Positions 8,648-17,009 of a stretch of 64,000 nt of DNA are shown piece after piece. The stretch comes from Flavobacterium sp. 9R (lineage in GTDB: Bacteria > Bacteroidota > Bacteroidia > Flavobacteriales > Flavobacteriaceae). Within the stretch, counting starts at the first letter, position 1, and every line of letters starts with the position of its first letter. Location: NCBI RefSeq assembly GCF_902506345.1, contig NZ_LR733413.1:190530-254529 (forward strand), given 5' to 3'. The position numbers were made by a program, and so were the translations under genes. Below the pieces are notes generated by a model. The model had not been told where the DNA came from and searched no databases. It saw nothing but the letters and a program-made list of their open reading frames with translations.

Positions 8648-9942
8648 TGACTGCCCAGCCTATTACTGTTTTTTGGTTTCGTCGCGATTTGCGCTTAGAA
8701 GATAATGTAGGCTTGTATCAGGCATTACAAAGTGGCTATCCAGTACTTCCTCTTTTTATTTTTGATGATGCCATTTTGGAGCATTTACCCAAAGACGATG
8801 CTAGAGTCACTTTTATCTACGAATCATTATCGAAAATCAACGAAAAATTAGCCGAATTTGGAAGTTCTCTTTTGGTAAAAAAAGGAAAAACCCAAGATGT
8901 TTGGCAACAATTAATAACCGAATTTGAGGTCAAAGCGGTTATTTTCAATAAAGATTACGAACCTTATGCCATAAAGAGAGACCAACAGATTACTGAATTG
9001 TTAGCTCAAAATGGGGTAAAAGTGCAGGCATTCAAAGACCAAGTCATTTTTGAAGAAGCCGAAATCACCAAGGCCGACGGTTTGCCTTACACTGTCTACA
9101 CGCCCTATAAAAACAAATGGCTAGAAAAATATCGTACACTAGCTCCCGTTGTGGAATATGATACTACTGTTTTTTCTAAGAATTGGTTGGTAAGTACTTT
9201 TGTGTTTCCTTCTTTATCTGCTATTGGTTTTGAAAGGAGTGCCATCAAAGTCAAACCCCACAATTTGACTAAAATTGTTACCTATCACGAAACGCGTGAT
9301 TTTCCCGCATTAGATACTACCTCTTATTTGTCGCCACATTTGCGATTTGGCACTGTTAGTGTTCGAAAATTAGTGAATTGGGCCGCACGAAAAAATGATG
9401 TTTTCTTGAGCGAACTCATCTGGAGAGAATTTTTTATGCAAATCCTCTATCATTTCCCCAAAGTAGTGCAACACAATTTTAAATCGGCTTACGATGGCAT
9501 AGAATGGCGCAATGACGAAGCTGATTTTCAAAGGTGGTGTTCAGGAAATACAGGCTATCCTATGGTGGATGCAGGTATGCGCGAACTCAATGCTACGGGT
9601 TATATGCACAATAGAGTGCGTATGGTAGTGGCTAGTTTTTTGTGCAAACATTTGTTATTGCCTTGGCAATGGGGCGAAGCCTATTTCGCTCAAAAACTCT
9701 TAGATTATGATTTGTCTGCCAATGTGGGCAATTGGCAGTGGGCTGCTGGGACAGGCTGTGATGCCGCTCCTTATTTTAGAGTGTTCAATCCCGATATTCA
9801 ATTACAAAAATTTGATTCCAAAGGACAATACATCCGAAAATGGATTCCTGAATTTGATTTAGGCTACGGCGCACCTATGGTGGAACACGCTATGGCAAGA
9901 GACCGCGCCATTGCGACTTATAAGACAGGGATTCTGAAATAA
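8647..9942 (+). CDS. phrB: Deoxyribodipyrimidine photolyase (class I CPD type)
   Basis: A 431-residue flavoprotein that repairs UV-induced cyclobutane pyrimidine dimers using blue light. The N-terminal photolyase domain begins TVFWFRRDLRLEDN. The C-terminal FAD-binding domain has ELIWREFFMQILYHFP, GNTGYPMVDAGMRELNATGY, MHNRVRMVVASFL and NVGNWQWAAGTG, which include the flavin contacts and electron-transfer Trp residues of class I enzymes. The length is slightly short of E. coli PhrB (about 472). It overlaps the SRPBCC gene by 1 bp and lies downstream of the CarH-like regulator and crt genes, an arrangement also known for LitR/CarH regulons elsewhere. It is one of three photolyase/cryptochrome genes in the window. 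Confidence 0.94.
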   Translation: MTAQPITVFWFRRDLRLEDNVGLYQALQSGYPVLPLFIFDDAILEHLPKDDARVTFIYESLSKINEKLAEFGSSLLVKKGKTQDVWQQLITEFEVKAVIFNKDYEPYAIKRDQQITELLAQNGVKVQAFKDQVIFEEAEITKADGLPYTVYTPYKNKWLEKYRTLAPVVEYDTTVFSKNWLVSTFVFPSLSAIGFERSAIKVKPHNLTKIVTYHETRDFPALDTTSYLSPHLRFGTVSVRKLVNWAARKNDVFLSELIWREFFMQILYHFPKVVQHNFKSAYDGIEWRNDEADFQRWCSGNTGYPMVDAGMRELNATGYMHNRVRMVVASFLCKHLLLPWQWGEAYFAQKLLDYDLSANVGNWQWAAGTGCDAAPYFRVFNPDIQLQKFDSKGQYIRKWIPEFDLGYGAPMVEHAMARDRAIATYKTGILK

Positions 9943-9998
9943 ATCATTAATTAAGAAATAATTAAGTTTTCATTTTAAAAAACAATCATAATAAAAAG

Positions 9999-10006
9999 TA
10001 TTTTTG
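9999..10006 (+). promoter_or_regulatory. Possible -7 promoter element of the copper block
   Basis: TATTTTTG matches TAnnTTTG and lies 5 nt upstream of the ATG at 10011. If used, transcription would begin at or next to the start codon, giving a leaderless message. I see no convincing -33 TTG at the right distance, so this is tentative. Confidence 0.3.
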
Positions 10007-10010
10007 CTCT

Positions 10011-10379
10011 ATGAAATTACGATTTTTTATATTCACGCTACTTTTTTTAGGACTCTTTTGTGTTCCAATGAAAGGCTATGCTTGTGCTACAATTAAATCG
10101 ACTCATAAAATCAGTACTTCAAAATGCGAGTCTTCAAAAACACAAAAGCAAACGTGTTGCGAAAATCATTCAAATAAGAAGTCTAATCCATGTTCAGGAA
10201 AATGTGGAAGCACCAAATGCTTAACTTCTTGCACTTCATTTAATTTATTTCTAAATATTGAGTTTACATTTGAATCAAGCATCTTTGAAAATTTCATTCA
10301 AAAAACTACTTTTTATTATGTAGATCCTTTCGTTTCTACTGGTCATGTTTCTATTTGGTTACCCCCGAAAATAATATAA
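10011..10379 (+). CDS. Cys-rich secreted protein of the copper cluster
   Basis: A 122-residue protein with a signal peptide (LRFFIFTLLFLGLFCVPMKGYA) and a Cys-rich mature N-terminus: about ten Cys between residues 25 and 70, including TCCENH, CSGKCG, TKC and TSC. The C-terminal half is Cys-free and ends FVSTGHVSIWLPPKII. The Cys/His spacing suggests a periplasmic metal-binding or metal-buffering protein; the copper-handling genes immediately downstream point to copper. I recognise no named family, though similar small proteins sit in copper/heavy-metal clusters of other Flavobacteriia as far as I recall. The start codon is close to a possible -7 element. Confidence 0.65.
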   Translation: MKLRFFIFTLLFLGLFCVPMKGYACATIKSTHKISTSKCESSKTQKQTCCENHSNKKSNPCSGKCGSTKCLTSCTSFNLFLNIEFTFESSIFENFIQKTTFYYVDPFVSTGHVSIWLPPKII

Positions 10380-10461
10380 TTTTTTTGTTCCTAGCCATAG
10401 TTGTTTTTATTTCAGAATAGAAACCTATGAAAAAAATATATTAAATCTAAATAGAATTAAA

Positions 10462-11049
10462 ATGAAACAAATATCAAAAATTTTGGTAGTAATCGCTGTA
10501 TTATTATCGACCATAACTTCACAGGCAAAACAAGTAATTCCTGCAAAAGGAACCAACCAATTTCAAAATACTAATACCGAGCCAGTAGTTATCAAATCAA
10601 TGGGTGAGGCACAAAAAGACGATCAGGTCACTTCAGTTTTCGATACCTATTTTTCTGTTAAAGACGCTTTGGTCAGCAGCAATGGAAATCAAGCTTCAGA
10701 AAAAGCAAAACAAATGCTTTCAGCTATTAAAAGCGTTAAAATGGAAAAATTGGATATAAAAGTCCATATGGTTTGGATGAAAGTATTGAAAAATTTGACT
10801 GAAGATGCTGAGCATATCTCCGAAACAAAAGATCCAAAACACCAAAGAGATCATTTTATTACCTTGTCTCAAAATGTATATCAATTAATGAAAGTATCCA
10901 AGCAAGCTGCGCCAGTTTACTTCCAACATTGTCCAATGGCAAATGGAGGAAAAGGAGCCGATTGGCTTAGTAAAGAGAGCGCTGTCAAAAATCCATATTA
11001 TGGATCAATGATGCTAACTTGTGGTAAAGTAGTGGAAACTATAAAATAA
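10462..11049 (+). CDS. DUF3347 domain periplasmic protein
   Basis: A 195-residue protein with a signal peptide (KQISKILVVIAVLLSTITSQA) followed by a linker and a helical DUF3347 domain (about 55-190). Typical segments are VFDTYFSVKDALVSSNG, MVWMKVLKNL and, near the end, FQHCPMANGGKGADWLS followed by KNPYYGSMMLTCGKV. The HCPMA motif and the MMLTCGKV tail offer His, Met and Cys ligands. In Bacteroidota this domain occurs alone or on CusB-type efflux adaptors and is thought to bind copper or other soft metals. It sits between the Cys-rich protein and the multicopper oxidase, so a copper-shuttling role is likely but inferred. A hairpin follows its stop. Confidence 0.85.
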   Translation: MKQISKILVVIAVLLSTITSQAKQVIPAKGTNQFQNTNTEPVVIKSMGEAQKDDQVTSVFDTYFSVKDALVSSNGNQASEKAKQMLSAIKSVKMEKLDIKVHMVWMKVLKNLTEDAEHISETKDPKHQRDHFITLSQNVYQLMKVSKQAAPVYFQHCPMANGGKGADWLSKESAVKNPYYGSMMLTCGKVVETIK

Positions 11050-11053
11050 TTTT

Positions 11054-11079
11054 AAGGCGAAATGTTTTCATTTCGCCTT
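11054..11079 (+). terminator. Hairpin between DUF3347 and oxidase genes
   Basis: AAGGCGAAAT (11054-11063) pairs perfectly with ATTTCGCCTT (11070-11079) over a 6-nt loop. The T-run after it is weak (ATTAATTT). It may be a partial terminator or an mRNA-stability stem between the two copper genes. Confidence 0.5.
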
Positions 11080-11095
11080 ATTAATTTGATATACT

Positions 11096-13342
11096 ATGAT
11101 AGATATAAAAAAAAGGATGAGACTACTGAAAGTCTGTTTAGTGTTAATGCTGCTTTCAGTTGCAAGTTTTGCTCAAAATGTGGTGCGATATGATTTGTAT
11201 GTACGTGATACCATAGTCAATTTTACCGGTCAACCCAAGAGAGCTATTGCGGTAAACGGTCAAATTCCAATGCCTACCTTGACTTTTACAGAAGGAGATA
11301 TAGCTGAAATTTATGTGCATAATGAGTTAAAAGAATCCACATCTCTGCACTGGCATGGATTGTTTTTACCCAATAAAGAAGACGGTGTTCCCAATTTGAC
11401 TCAAATGCCAATTGCTCCTAATACGACGCACAAATATACTTTTCCCATTATACAAAGCGGAACCCATTGGTATCACAGCCATTCAGGTTTGCAAGAGCAA
11501 ATAGGAATGTATGGCTCTATGATTTTGAAAAAGAAAAACGCAGACAAACAGTTTAGAAAAGGAATTGATGATTTGCCTACTATTCCCATCATTTTGAGTG
11601 AATGGACCGATGCCAATCCTAATAATGTGCATAGAATGTTGCACAACGCATCGGATTGGTTTGCCATACAAAAAGGAACTACTCAAAGTTATGCTGAAGC
11701 TATTGCACAAGGACACTTTGGTACTAAATTGAATAATGAATGGAAGCGCATGAACGCTATGGATGTAAGCGATGTTTTCTATGATGCTTTTTTAATTAAT
11801 GGTAAAAAGGAAACACAATTATCGCAATTCAAGGCCGGTGATAAAGTACGCTTACGCATTTCAAATGGAGGCGCTTCTACTTATTTTTGGCTAACTTATG
11901 CTGGCGGAAAAATAACAGTTGTGGCTAACGACGGAAATGATGTTGAACCTATCGAGGTGGATCGCTTGCTTATAGCTGTTTCTGAAACCTACGATGTAGT
12001 AGTTACTATACCAAATGATGGAGCGTCCTACGAATTTTTGGCAACTGCAGAAGACAGAACGAAATCAACTTCATTGTATTTAGGAAATGGACCAAAAAAA
12101 TTAGCCAAACCATTACCTAAATTAAAGTATTTTGAGGGAATGAAAATGATGAATGGTATGATGAAAATGAATGGGGATTTAGATGATATGGGAATGAGCA
12201 TGAGTTTGAATCAAATGGATATGAATGTAGTAATGTATCCTGAAATTACGGGTGAAGCAAAAAAAGCTACGAGTAAAAAGACTATGAATATGTCTGAAAG
12301 TGACTATGATAGTAATGCCCTTTCCGATATTGTAACGCTCAATTATGCTATGTTAAAATCACCTTGGAAAACTAGTTTGCCCAAGGATGCTCCAGTAAAA
12401 GAATTGCGTTTTGAACTTACTGGAAATATGAATCGGTACGTATGGAGCTTAAATAATAAAGTAGTTTCTGAAACCGATAAAATATTGATTAAAAAGGGAG
12501 AAAACGTTCGGATTACCATTTATAATGGATCCATGATGAGACATCCAATGCATTTGCATGGTCATGATTTTAGGTTACTTAACAATCAAGGTGATTATGC
12601 TCCTTTGAAAAATGTGGTTGATATCATGCCAATGGAAACAGATACGTTGGAATTTAATGCTAATGTGGAAGGAGATTGGTTTTTTCATTGTCATATCTTG
12701 TACCACATGATGGCAGGAATGGGTAGGGTTTTTACTTATGAAAATCAGGCTGCAAATCCTTTGATTCCCAATCCTAAATTGGCGCAAAAGCAATTGTTTG
12801 CCGAAGATCGAATGTTTCATTTTATGTCTGAAAATGACTTTGCCACCAATGGAAACGATGGAGAAGTCATGTTTAGTAATACTCGGTGGAGTATTGGAAC
12901 CGAATGGAGATTGGGCTATAACGATCATCATGGGTACGAAACAGAAACTCATATTGGGCGGTACTTGGGTAAAATGCAATGGATAATGCCCTTTGTTGGA
13001 TTTGATTGGAGATACAGAAAAATGAATTTAGGACAACAGGAAAAAAATCTGTTCGGACAATCTAATACAAAAGATAACCGTTCTGTAGTAAGTTTGGGAA
13101 TAGAATATGTATTACCTATGTTGGTAAAACTACAAACTGAAGTGTATTCGAATGGAAATGTTCGACTACAATTAGAACGAAAGGATATCCCAATTTCGAA
13201 ACGCTTACGAATGAATGTGATGTGGAATACGGATAAAGAGTATATGGCAGGATTACGCTATATTACCGGAAGGAATTTTGGTATTACCACACATTATGAT
13301 AGTGATATGGGGCTTGGATTTGGAATTAATTTGAATTATTAA
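11096..13342 (+). CDS. Multicopper oxidase (CopA-type) fused to a CopB-like outer-membrane barrel domain
   Basis: A 748-residue exported protein (signal peptide in residues 7-27). Copper ligands of the oxidase are HWHG (85-88), HSH (127-129), HPMHLHGH (483-490) and HCHILYHMMAGM (531-542). A Met-rich insert (about 350-380, MMNGMMKMNG) is typical of copper-resistance oxidases that oxidise Cu(I) in the periplasm. After the oxidase fold ends near 550, about 180 further residues show alternating aromatic strands (WSIGTEWRLGYND, MPFVGFDWRYRKM, GLGFGINLNY) and end in Tyr, as in CopB-type copper-resistance barrels. A PcoA/CopA-plus-CopB fusion is the likely reading; the barrel part is inferred from pattern. 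It is followed 15 bp later by the HMA-AraC regulator. Confidence 0.88.
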   Translation: MIDIKKRMRLLKVCLVLMLLSVASFAQNVVRYDLYVRDTIVNFTGQPKRAIAVNGQIPMPTLTFTEGDIAEIYVHNELKESTSLHWHGLFLPNKEDGVPNLTQMPIAPNTTHKYTFPIIQSGTHWYHSHSGLQEQIGMYGSMILKKKNADKQFRKGIDDLPTIPIILSEWTDANPNNVHRMLHNASDWFAIQKGTTQSYAEAIAQGHFGTKLNNEWKRMNAMDVSDVFYDAFLINGKKETQLSQFKAGDKVRLRISNGGASTYFWLTYAGGKITVVANDGNDVEPIEVDRLLIAVSETYDVVVTIPNDGASYEFLATAEDRTKSTSLYLGNGPKKLAKPLPKLKYFEGMKMMNGMMKMNGDLDDMGMSMSLNQMDMNVVMYPEITGEAKKATSKKTMNMSESDYDSNALSDIVTLNYAMLKSPWKTSLPKDAPVKELRFELTGNMNRYVWSLNNKVVSETDKILIKKGENVRITIYNGSMMRHPMHLHGHDFRLLNNQGDYAPLKNVVDIMPMETDTLEFNANVEGDWFFHCHILYHMMAGMGRVFTYENQAANPLIPNPKLAQKQLFAEDRMFHFMSENDFATNGNDGEVMFSNTRWSIGTEWRLGYNDHHGYETETHIGRYLGKMQWIMPFVGFDWRYRKMNLGQQEKNLFGQSNTKDNRSVVSLGIEYVLPMLVKLQTEVYSNGNVRLQLERKDIPISKRLRMNVMWNTDKEYMAGLRYITGRNFGITTHYDSDMGLGFGINLNY

Positions 13343-13357
13343 AGAGAATCAAAACTA

Positions 13358-13939
13358 ATGGTAAAAAAACAAATGAAAATCTATATCAAAAATATGGTGT
13401 GCCCTCGTTGTATTATGGTGGTACAATCTGAGTTGGAAAAGAGCGGGTTTACGCCACTTTCCGTATCTCTTGGTGAAGTAGTTTTTGAAAAGGATCTTGC
13501 TGTAAGTGACCAAGAAATTATAGCTAAAACACTTCAAAATGTTGGTTTTGAAATTATCGAAGACCAAAAAAAGCAAGGCGTTGAAAAAGTAAAAAACTTG
13601 ATTATTGATTTGGTTCAAAATCAAAATTCGACACTCAAAAACACCCTTTCCGACTATTTGAGCACCCAATTGGATTGTGATTATAAATACATTACTACTT
13701 TGTTTACCGAACTCGAAGGCACTACGATTGAGAAATATTTCATTGCTCAAAAAATTGAAAAAGTAAAAGAGTTATTAGTATACAACGAATTGACTTTAAG
13801 TGAAATTGCATTCCAGTTGCAGTATTCCAGCGTGGCACATTTGAGCAATCAATTCAAAAGCGTAACGGGATTAACACCAAGTTATTTCAAAAATATTCGC
13901 ACCGAACGACGCATTCCCCTAGACCAAGTGAAAGCATAA
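13358..13939 (+). CDS. AraC-type regulator with N-terminal HMA (heavy-metal-associated) domain
   Basis: A 193-residue fusion. Residues 6-70 resemble an HMA fold with a CxxC metal site (NMVCPRCIMVV, Cys15 and Cys18). Residues 90-185 are a compact AraC DNA-binding domain: FIAQKIEKVKELL, LTLSEIAFQLQYSSVAHLSN, FKSVTGLTPSYFKNIR. Metal binding at the CxxC could switch DNA binding, making it a one-component copper sensor for the flanking oxidase and ATPase genes; this is inference. There is no classical CueR or CopY in the cluster, so it is the obvious regulator candidate. An internal ATG at 13373 (MKIYIKN) is an equally plausible start. Confidence 0.85.
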   Translation: MVKKQMKIYIKNMVCPRCIMVVQSELEKSGFTPLSVSLGEVVFEKDLAVSDQEIIAKTLQNVGFEIIEDQKKQGVEKVKNLIIDLVQNQNSTLKNTLSDYLSTQLDCDYKYITTLFTELEGTTIEKYFIAQKIEKVKELLVYNELTLSEIAFQLQYSSVAHLSNQFKSVTGLTPSYFKNIRTERRIPLDQVKA

Positions 13940-14014
13940 TTTTTATTGTTCACCTTCCGAATTTGTTGTAATTCTTTAGGATAATTGTGTAATACTTCTC
14001 AATTTGATTCCAAG

Positions 14015-14022
14015 TAATTTTG
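14015..14022 (+). promoter_or_regulatory. Possible -7 element upstream of copA
   Basis: TAATTTTG fits TAnnTTTG and ends 23 nt before the copA ATG. A matching -33 TTG at 19-20 nt is not obvious. It suggests that copA can be transcribed apart from the upstream regulator gene, from which it is 106 bp away. Confidence 0.35.
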
Positions 14023-14045
14023 TACTGTAATTTAAACAGTTCATT

Positions 14046-16256
14046 ATGAAAACTACTATAAAGAGACAAATTCCTGTTTTACAAATGGGATGTGCGTCTT
14101 GCGCCAATAGAATCGCTACTACGGTTCAAGCCTTAAACGGGATTGTTTCAGCCGAAGTTAACTATGCTTCGACGATGCTTTCTCTTGAGTTTCTGCCAAA
14201 AATCATTACCCTATCCGAAGTCCAAAAAGCGGTGCAAGACGCAGGCTATGATCTGTTTATTGAAGAAGAAGTCAATGAAAATAAAACCTTATCTTCGATT
14301 CAAGAAGAAAAAATAACCACTTTAAAAAACAAAACCATTTGGGCTTTGCTATTGGCTTTGCCTATTGTAATTATTGGAATGTTTTTTATGGAAATGCCTT
14401 ATGCTAACGAAATTATGTGGGTGTTAGCAACTCCAGTTGTTTTCGGATTTGGAAGCAGTTTTTTTATAAATGCTTGGAAGCAAGTTCAACATCGTTCGGC
14501 CAATATGGATACTTTGGTCGCTTTGAGTACGGGAGTCGCGTATGTGTTTAGTGTTTTCAACACATTGTTTCCGGAGTATTGGCATCAAAAAGGCCTACAC
14601 GGACACGTTTATTTTGAAGCAGCAGCTGTAGTAGTAGCTTTTATCTTATTAGGCAAATGGTTAGAAGAAAACGCCAAATCCAATACTTCTACTGCCATAA
14701 AAAAGTTAATGGCGTTGCAACCTAATGAGGTTACTTTGTGGCTAGACAACGAGGAGCAAAAAGTAATTTCCATCGAACAAGTCAAAGTTGGGGATCGATT
14801 GCTGGTAAAACCTGGCGAGCGTATTGCAGTCGATGGGGTCGTGATAAGTGGCGATTCCTATGTAGATGAAAGTATGTTAAGCGGCGAACCCATTCCCGTA
14901 CTCAAAATGGCAAATGAAAAAGTTTGGGCGGGTACGTTGAATCAAAAAGGGAGTTTGGTATTCCAAGCAGTTCAAATTGGCTCCGAAACCCTTTTGGCAC
15001 ACATCGTCAAAACAGTTCAAGACGCACAAGGAAGTAAAGCCCCAGTTCAAAAAAAGGTCGATTTTATCGCTAGTATTTTTGTGCCTGTGGTTATGGCGAT
15101 TGCGGTTGTAGCTTTTGTTTTGTGGTGGATTTTAGGAGGAGAAAATGGTTTTACACAAGGAATTTTGGCTTTAGTTACCGTTTTGGTGATTGCTTGTCCG
15201 TGTGCCTTGGGATTGGCAACTCCTACCGCAATTATGGTTGGAGTAGGCAAGGGTGCCGAAAATGGAATACTCATTAAAGATGCACTGAGTTTAGAATTGG
15301 CACAAAAAATAGACACCATCGTTCTAGATAAAACAGGTACTATCACCGAAGGAAAACCTAAAGTAACGGATGAACTGTGGAGTACTGTCGATTCTCATTT
15401 ACGTTCTATTTTGTTGAGTATTGAATCGCAATCAGAGCATCCTTTGGCCGAAGCCGTTGTCCATTATTTGCAAGGAGTTCCAATGGTTTCGATTACTAAT
15501 TTCGAGAGTGTTACAGGGCAAGGTGTTCGAGCCAAAGTAGAAGGTAAAGATTATTTTGTGGGGAATCCCTCTTTTTTAAAAGCCAACCAAATCGAAATTT
15601 ATGAAGACTTTCTTCAAAAGACTACCATTTGGGAAGCCGAAGCCAAAACCGTAATTGGCTTTGCCAATGCAACTAGAGTTTTAGCGCTCTTGGCTATTTC
15701 GGATGCAGTAAAACCAACTTCGGTGGCTGCTATTCGTGAGTTAGAACAGATGGGCATTGCTGTCTATATGCTGACGGGCGATGCTGAAAAAACCGCGCAA
15801 GCGATGGCTACACAAACGGGAATTACTCACTACAAAGGCGGAGTGTTGCCTCAACAAAAAGCCGATTTTATCAAAGAATTGCAAGCTCAAGGCAAAACAG
15901 TAGCGATGGTGGGTGACGGCATAAACGACAGCACCGCATTGGCTCAAGCCGATGTCAGTATTGCTATGGGAAAAGGAAGCGCCATTGCGATGGAAGTCGC
16001 CAATATGACGCTAATGACCTCCGATTTACATAAGATTCCGCAAGCGATACGCTTGTCTAAAGCTACCGTAGCTACGATTCACCAAAATTTATTTTGGGCT
16101 TTTATCTATAATGTGATTGGGATTCCTATCGCGGCGGGTATTTTATTTCCTTTCAATGGCTTTTTACTTAACCCAATGCTCGCGGGTGCAGCTATGGCAC
16201 TGAGTAGTGTAAGTGTGGTAAGCAACAGTTTACGATTGAAATTGAAAAAGTTATAG
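14046..16256 (+). CDS. copA: Copper-exporting P1B-type ATPase
   Basis: A 736-residue heavy-metal ATPase that pumps Cu+ out of the cytoplasm. One N-terminal HMA domain carries GCASC (about 15-19). The ion-binding CPC is Cys384-Pro-Cys386, the phosphorylated Asp is in DKTGT (Asp428), the HP motif is in SEHPLAEAV, and GDGIND is in the hinge. Eight membrane helices fit the hydrophobic pattern. CPC with a downstream YN (FIYNVIGIP) and MxxSS (MALSSVSVV) indicates the Cu+ subclass rather than Zn/Cd. It closes the copper block that starts at 10011; the neighbouring oxidase and HMA-AraC protein support copper specificity. Confidence 0.95.
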   Translation: MKTTIKRQIPVLQMGCASCANRIATTVQALNGIVSAEVNYASTMLSLEFLPKIITLSEVQKAVQDAGYDLFIEEEVNENKTLSSIQEEKITTLKNKTIWALLLALPIVIIGMFFMEMPYANEIMWVLATPVVFGFGSSFFINAWKQVQHRSANMDTLVALSTGVAYVFSVFNTLFPEYWHQKGLHGHVYFEAAAVVVAFILLGKWLEENAKSNTSTAIKKLMALQPNEVTLWLDNEEQKVISIEQVKVGDRLLVKPGERIAVDGVVISGDSYVDESMLSGEPIPVLKMANEKVWAGTLNQKGSLVFQAVQIGSETLLAHIVKTVQDAQGSKAPVQKKVDFIASIFVPVVMAIAVVAFVLWWILGGENGFTQGILALVTVLVIACPCALGLATPTAIMVGVGKGAENGILIKDALSLELAQKIDTIVLDKTGTITEGKPKVTDELWSTVDSHLRSILLSIESQSEHPLAEAVVHYLQGVPMVSITNFESVTGQGVRAKVEGKDYFVGNPSFLKANQIEIYEDFLQKTTIWEAEAKTVIGFANATRVLALLAISDAVKPTSVAAIRELEQMGIAVYMLTGDAEKTAQAMATQTGITHYKGGVLPQQKADFIKELQAQGKTVAMVGDGINDSTALAQADVSIAMGKGSAIAMEVANMTLMTSDLHKIPQAIRLSKATVATIHQNLFWAFIYNVIGIPIAAGILFPFNGFLLNPMLAGAAMALSSVSVVSNSLRLKLKKL

Positions 16257-16278
16257 GGAAGTAAACTTTTAAATAAAC

Positions 16279-16332
16279 AAATTCCAAATTCCAAATTCCA
16301 AGTGGCCACAGTAGCTTTGGAATTTGGAATTT
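16279..16332. repeat. Dispersed palindrome AAATTCC, copy 1
   Basis: Three AAATTCC repeats on the left face CTTTGGAATTTGGAATTT on the right across a 13-nt loop, making a long AT-rich hairpin directly after copA. A second copy is at 17243-17291. The placement between convergent genes fits a bidirectional terminator. Confidence 0.65.
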
Positions 16333-16384
16333 AAATTTTGGGATTTATCTCGAAACTTCGGGATGAGGATTTGTCAATTTAAAA

Positions 16385-16564
16385 TCAATCTTTTTTATTT
16401 TGTTGTTCGGTATGATTTTGATTTCCATTAAGCATTGTGTCTCCCTCGTTTAGTCCGTTTGACATTCCGACCATAAATGCTGTAATAATTAGAATAATTT
16501 TTCTTTTTATCCAAAGAAGAGGTCGTTTAGATTTCTCTAAACGTGTTTTATTGTTTTTATACAT
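16385..16564 (-). CDS. Small single-pass membrane protein (59 residues)
   Basis: The frame runs from ATG 16562-16564 to TGA 16385-16387 and encodes 59 residues. The protein starts with a basic segment (MYKNNKTRLEKSKR), has one hydrophobic helix (IILIITAFMVGM) and ends in a polar tail (NGNQNHTEQQNKKD). Positive charges before the helix predict an inside N-terminus. It has the look of a real gene: charged-hydrophobic-polar layout and an ATG start. I know no family. It lies downstream of the 16638-17009 gene on the same strand and convergent with copA. Confidence 0.5.
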   Translation of the reverse strand: MYKNNKTRLEKSKRPLLWIKRKIILIITAFMVGMSNGLNEGDTMLNGNQNHTEQQNKKD

Positions 16565-16637
16565 TTTGTAGATGATAAAAGATTATACATTTTTTATATT
16601 CTTATGCGCGGAATCGCATAAATGCTTAAAAATTAAT

Positions 16638-17009
16638 TTATGCTATGTATAAACTTTTGTATGCGTTTTTTGAAGTAATCAATTCATTTATAAAGATGTT
16701 TTGGGACATCATAGCGCTTACTTCTTGATAAAGTAGTGTTTGAATTTTTAAAAGAACCTTGACTTGAAGATTAATAAAATCTTTGATGTCTAGACATAAA
16801 AATAGAATTGGAAAGGAGGTAATCTTAGATGAATTTACTTGCTTGAAGAAGTACAATTCGGAATCTTTCGTGTTTAATTCTGTTTTGAGAATTACTTTCG
16901 AGAATTGATAATAAGTTGCTGAATTTGTTTGAGAATGTAAAGTACAATCATTAACAACTAGTCCAAAAACTAGAATGAGAGAAAGAAGATATTTTATGTT
17001 TTTGTTCAA
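16638..17009 (-). CDS. Secreted hypothetical protein
   Basis: A 123-residue protein of unknown function. The N-terminus (NKNIKYLLSLILVFGLVVND) is a signal peptide; a Cys follows it (NDCTLHSQ), so a lipoprotein or a secreted form are both possible, although the lipobox is poor. The rest is a mixture of hydrophobic and Lys-rich segments (FPILFLCLDIKDFINLQVKV). Base composition is very AT-rich. It is transcribed toward the small membrane protein gene at 16385-16564. Coding is supported by the signal peptide and frame length only. Confidence 0.5.
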   Translation of the reverse strand: MNKNIKYLLSLILVFGLVVNDCTLHSQTNSATYYQFSKVILKTELNTKDSELYFFKQVNSSKITSFPILFLCLDIKDFINLQVKVLLKIQTLLYQEVSAMMSQNIFINELITSKNAYKSLYIA

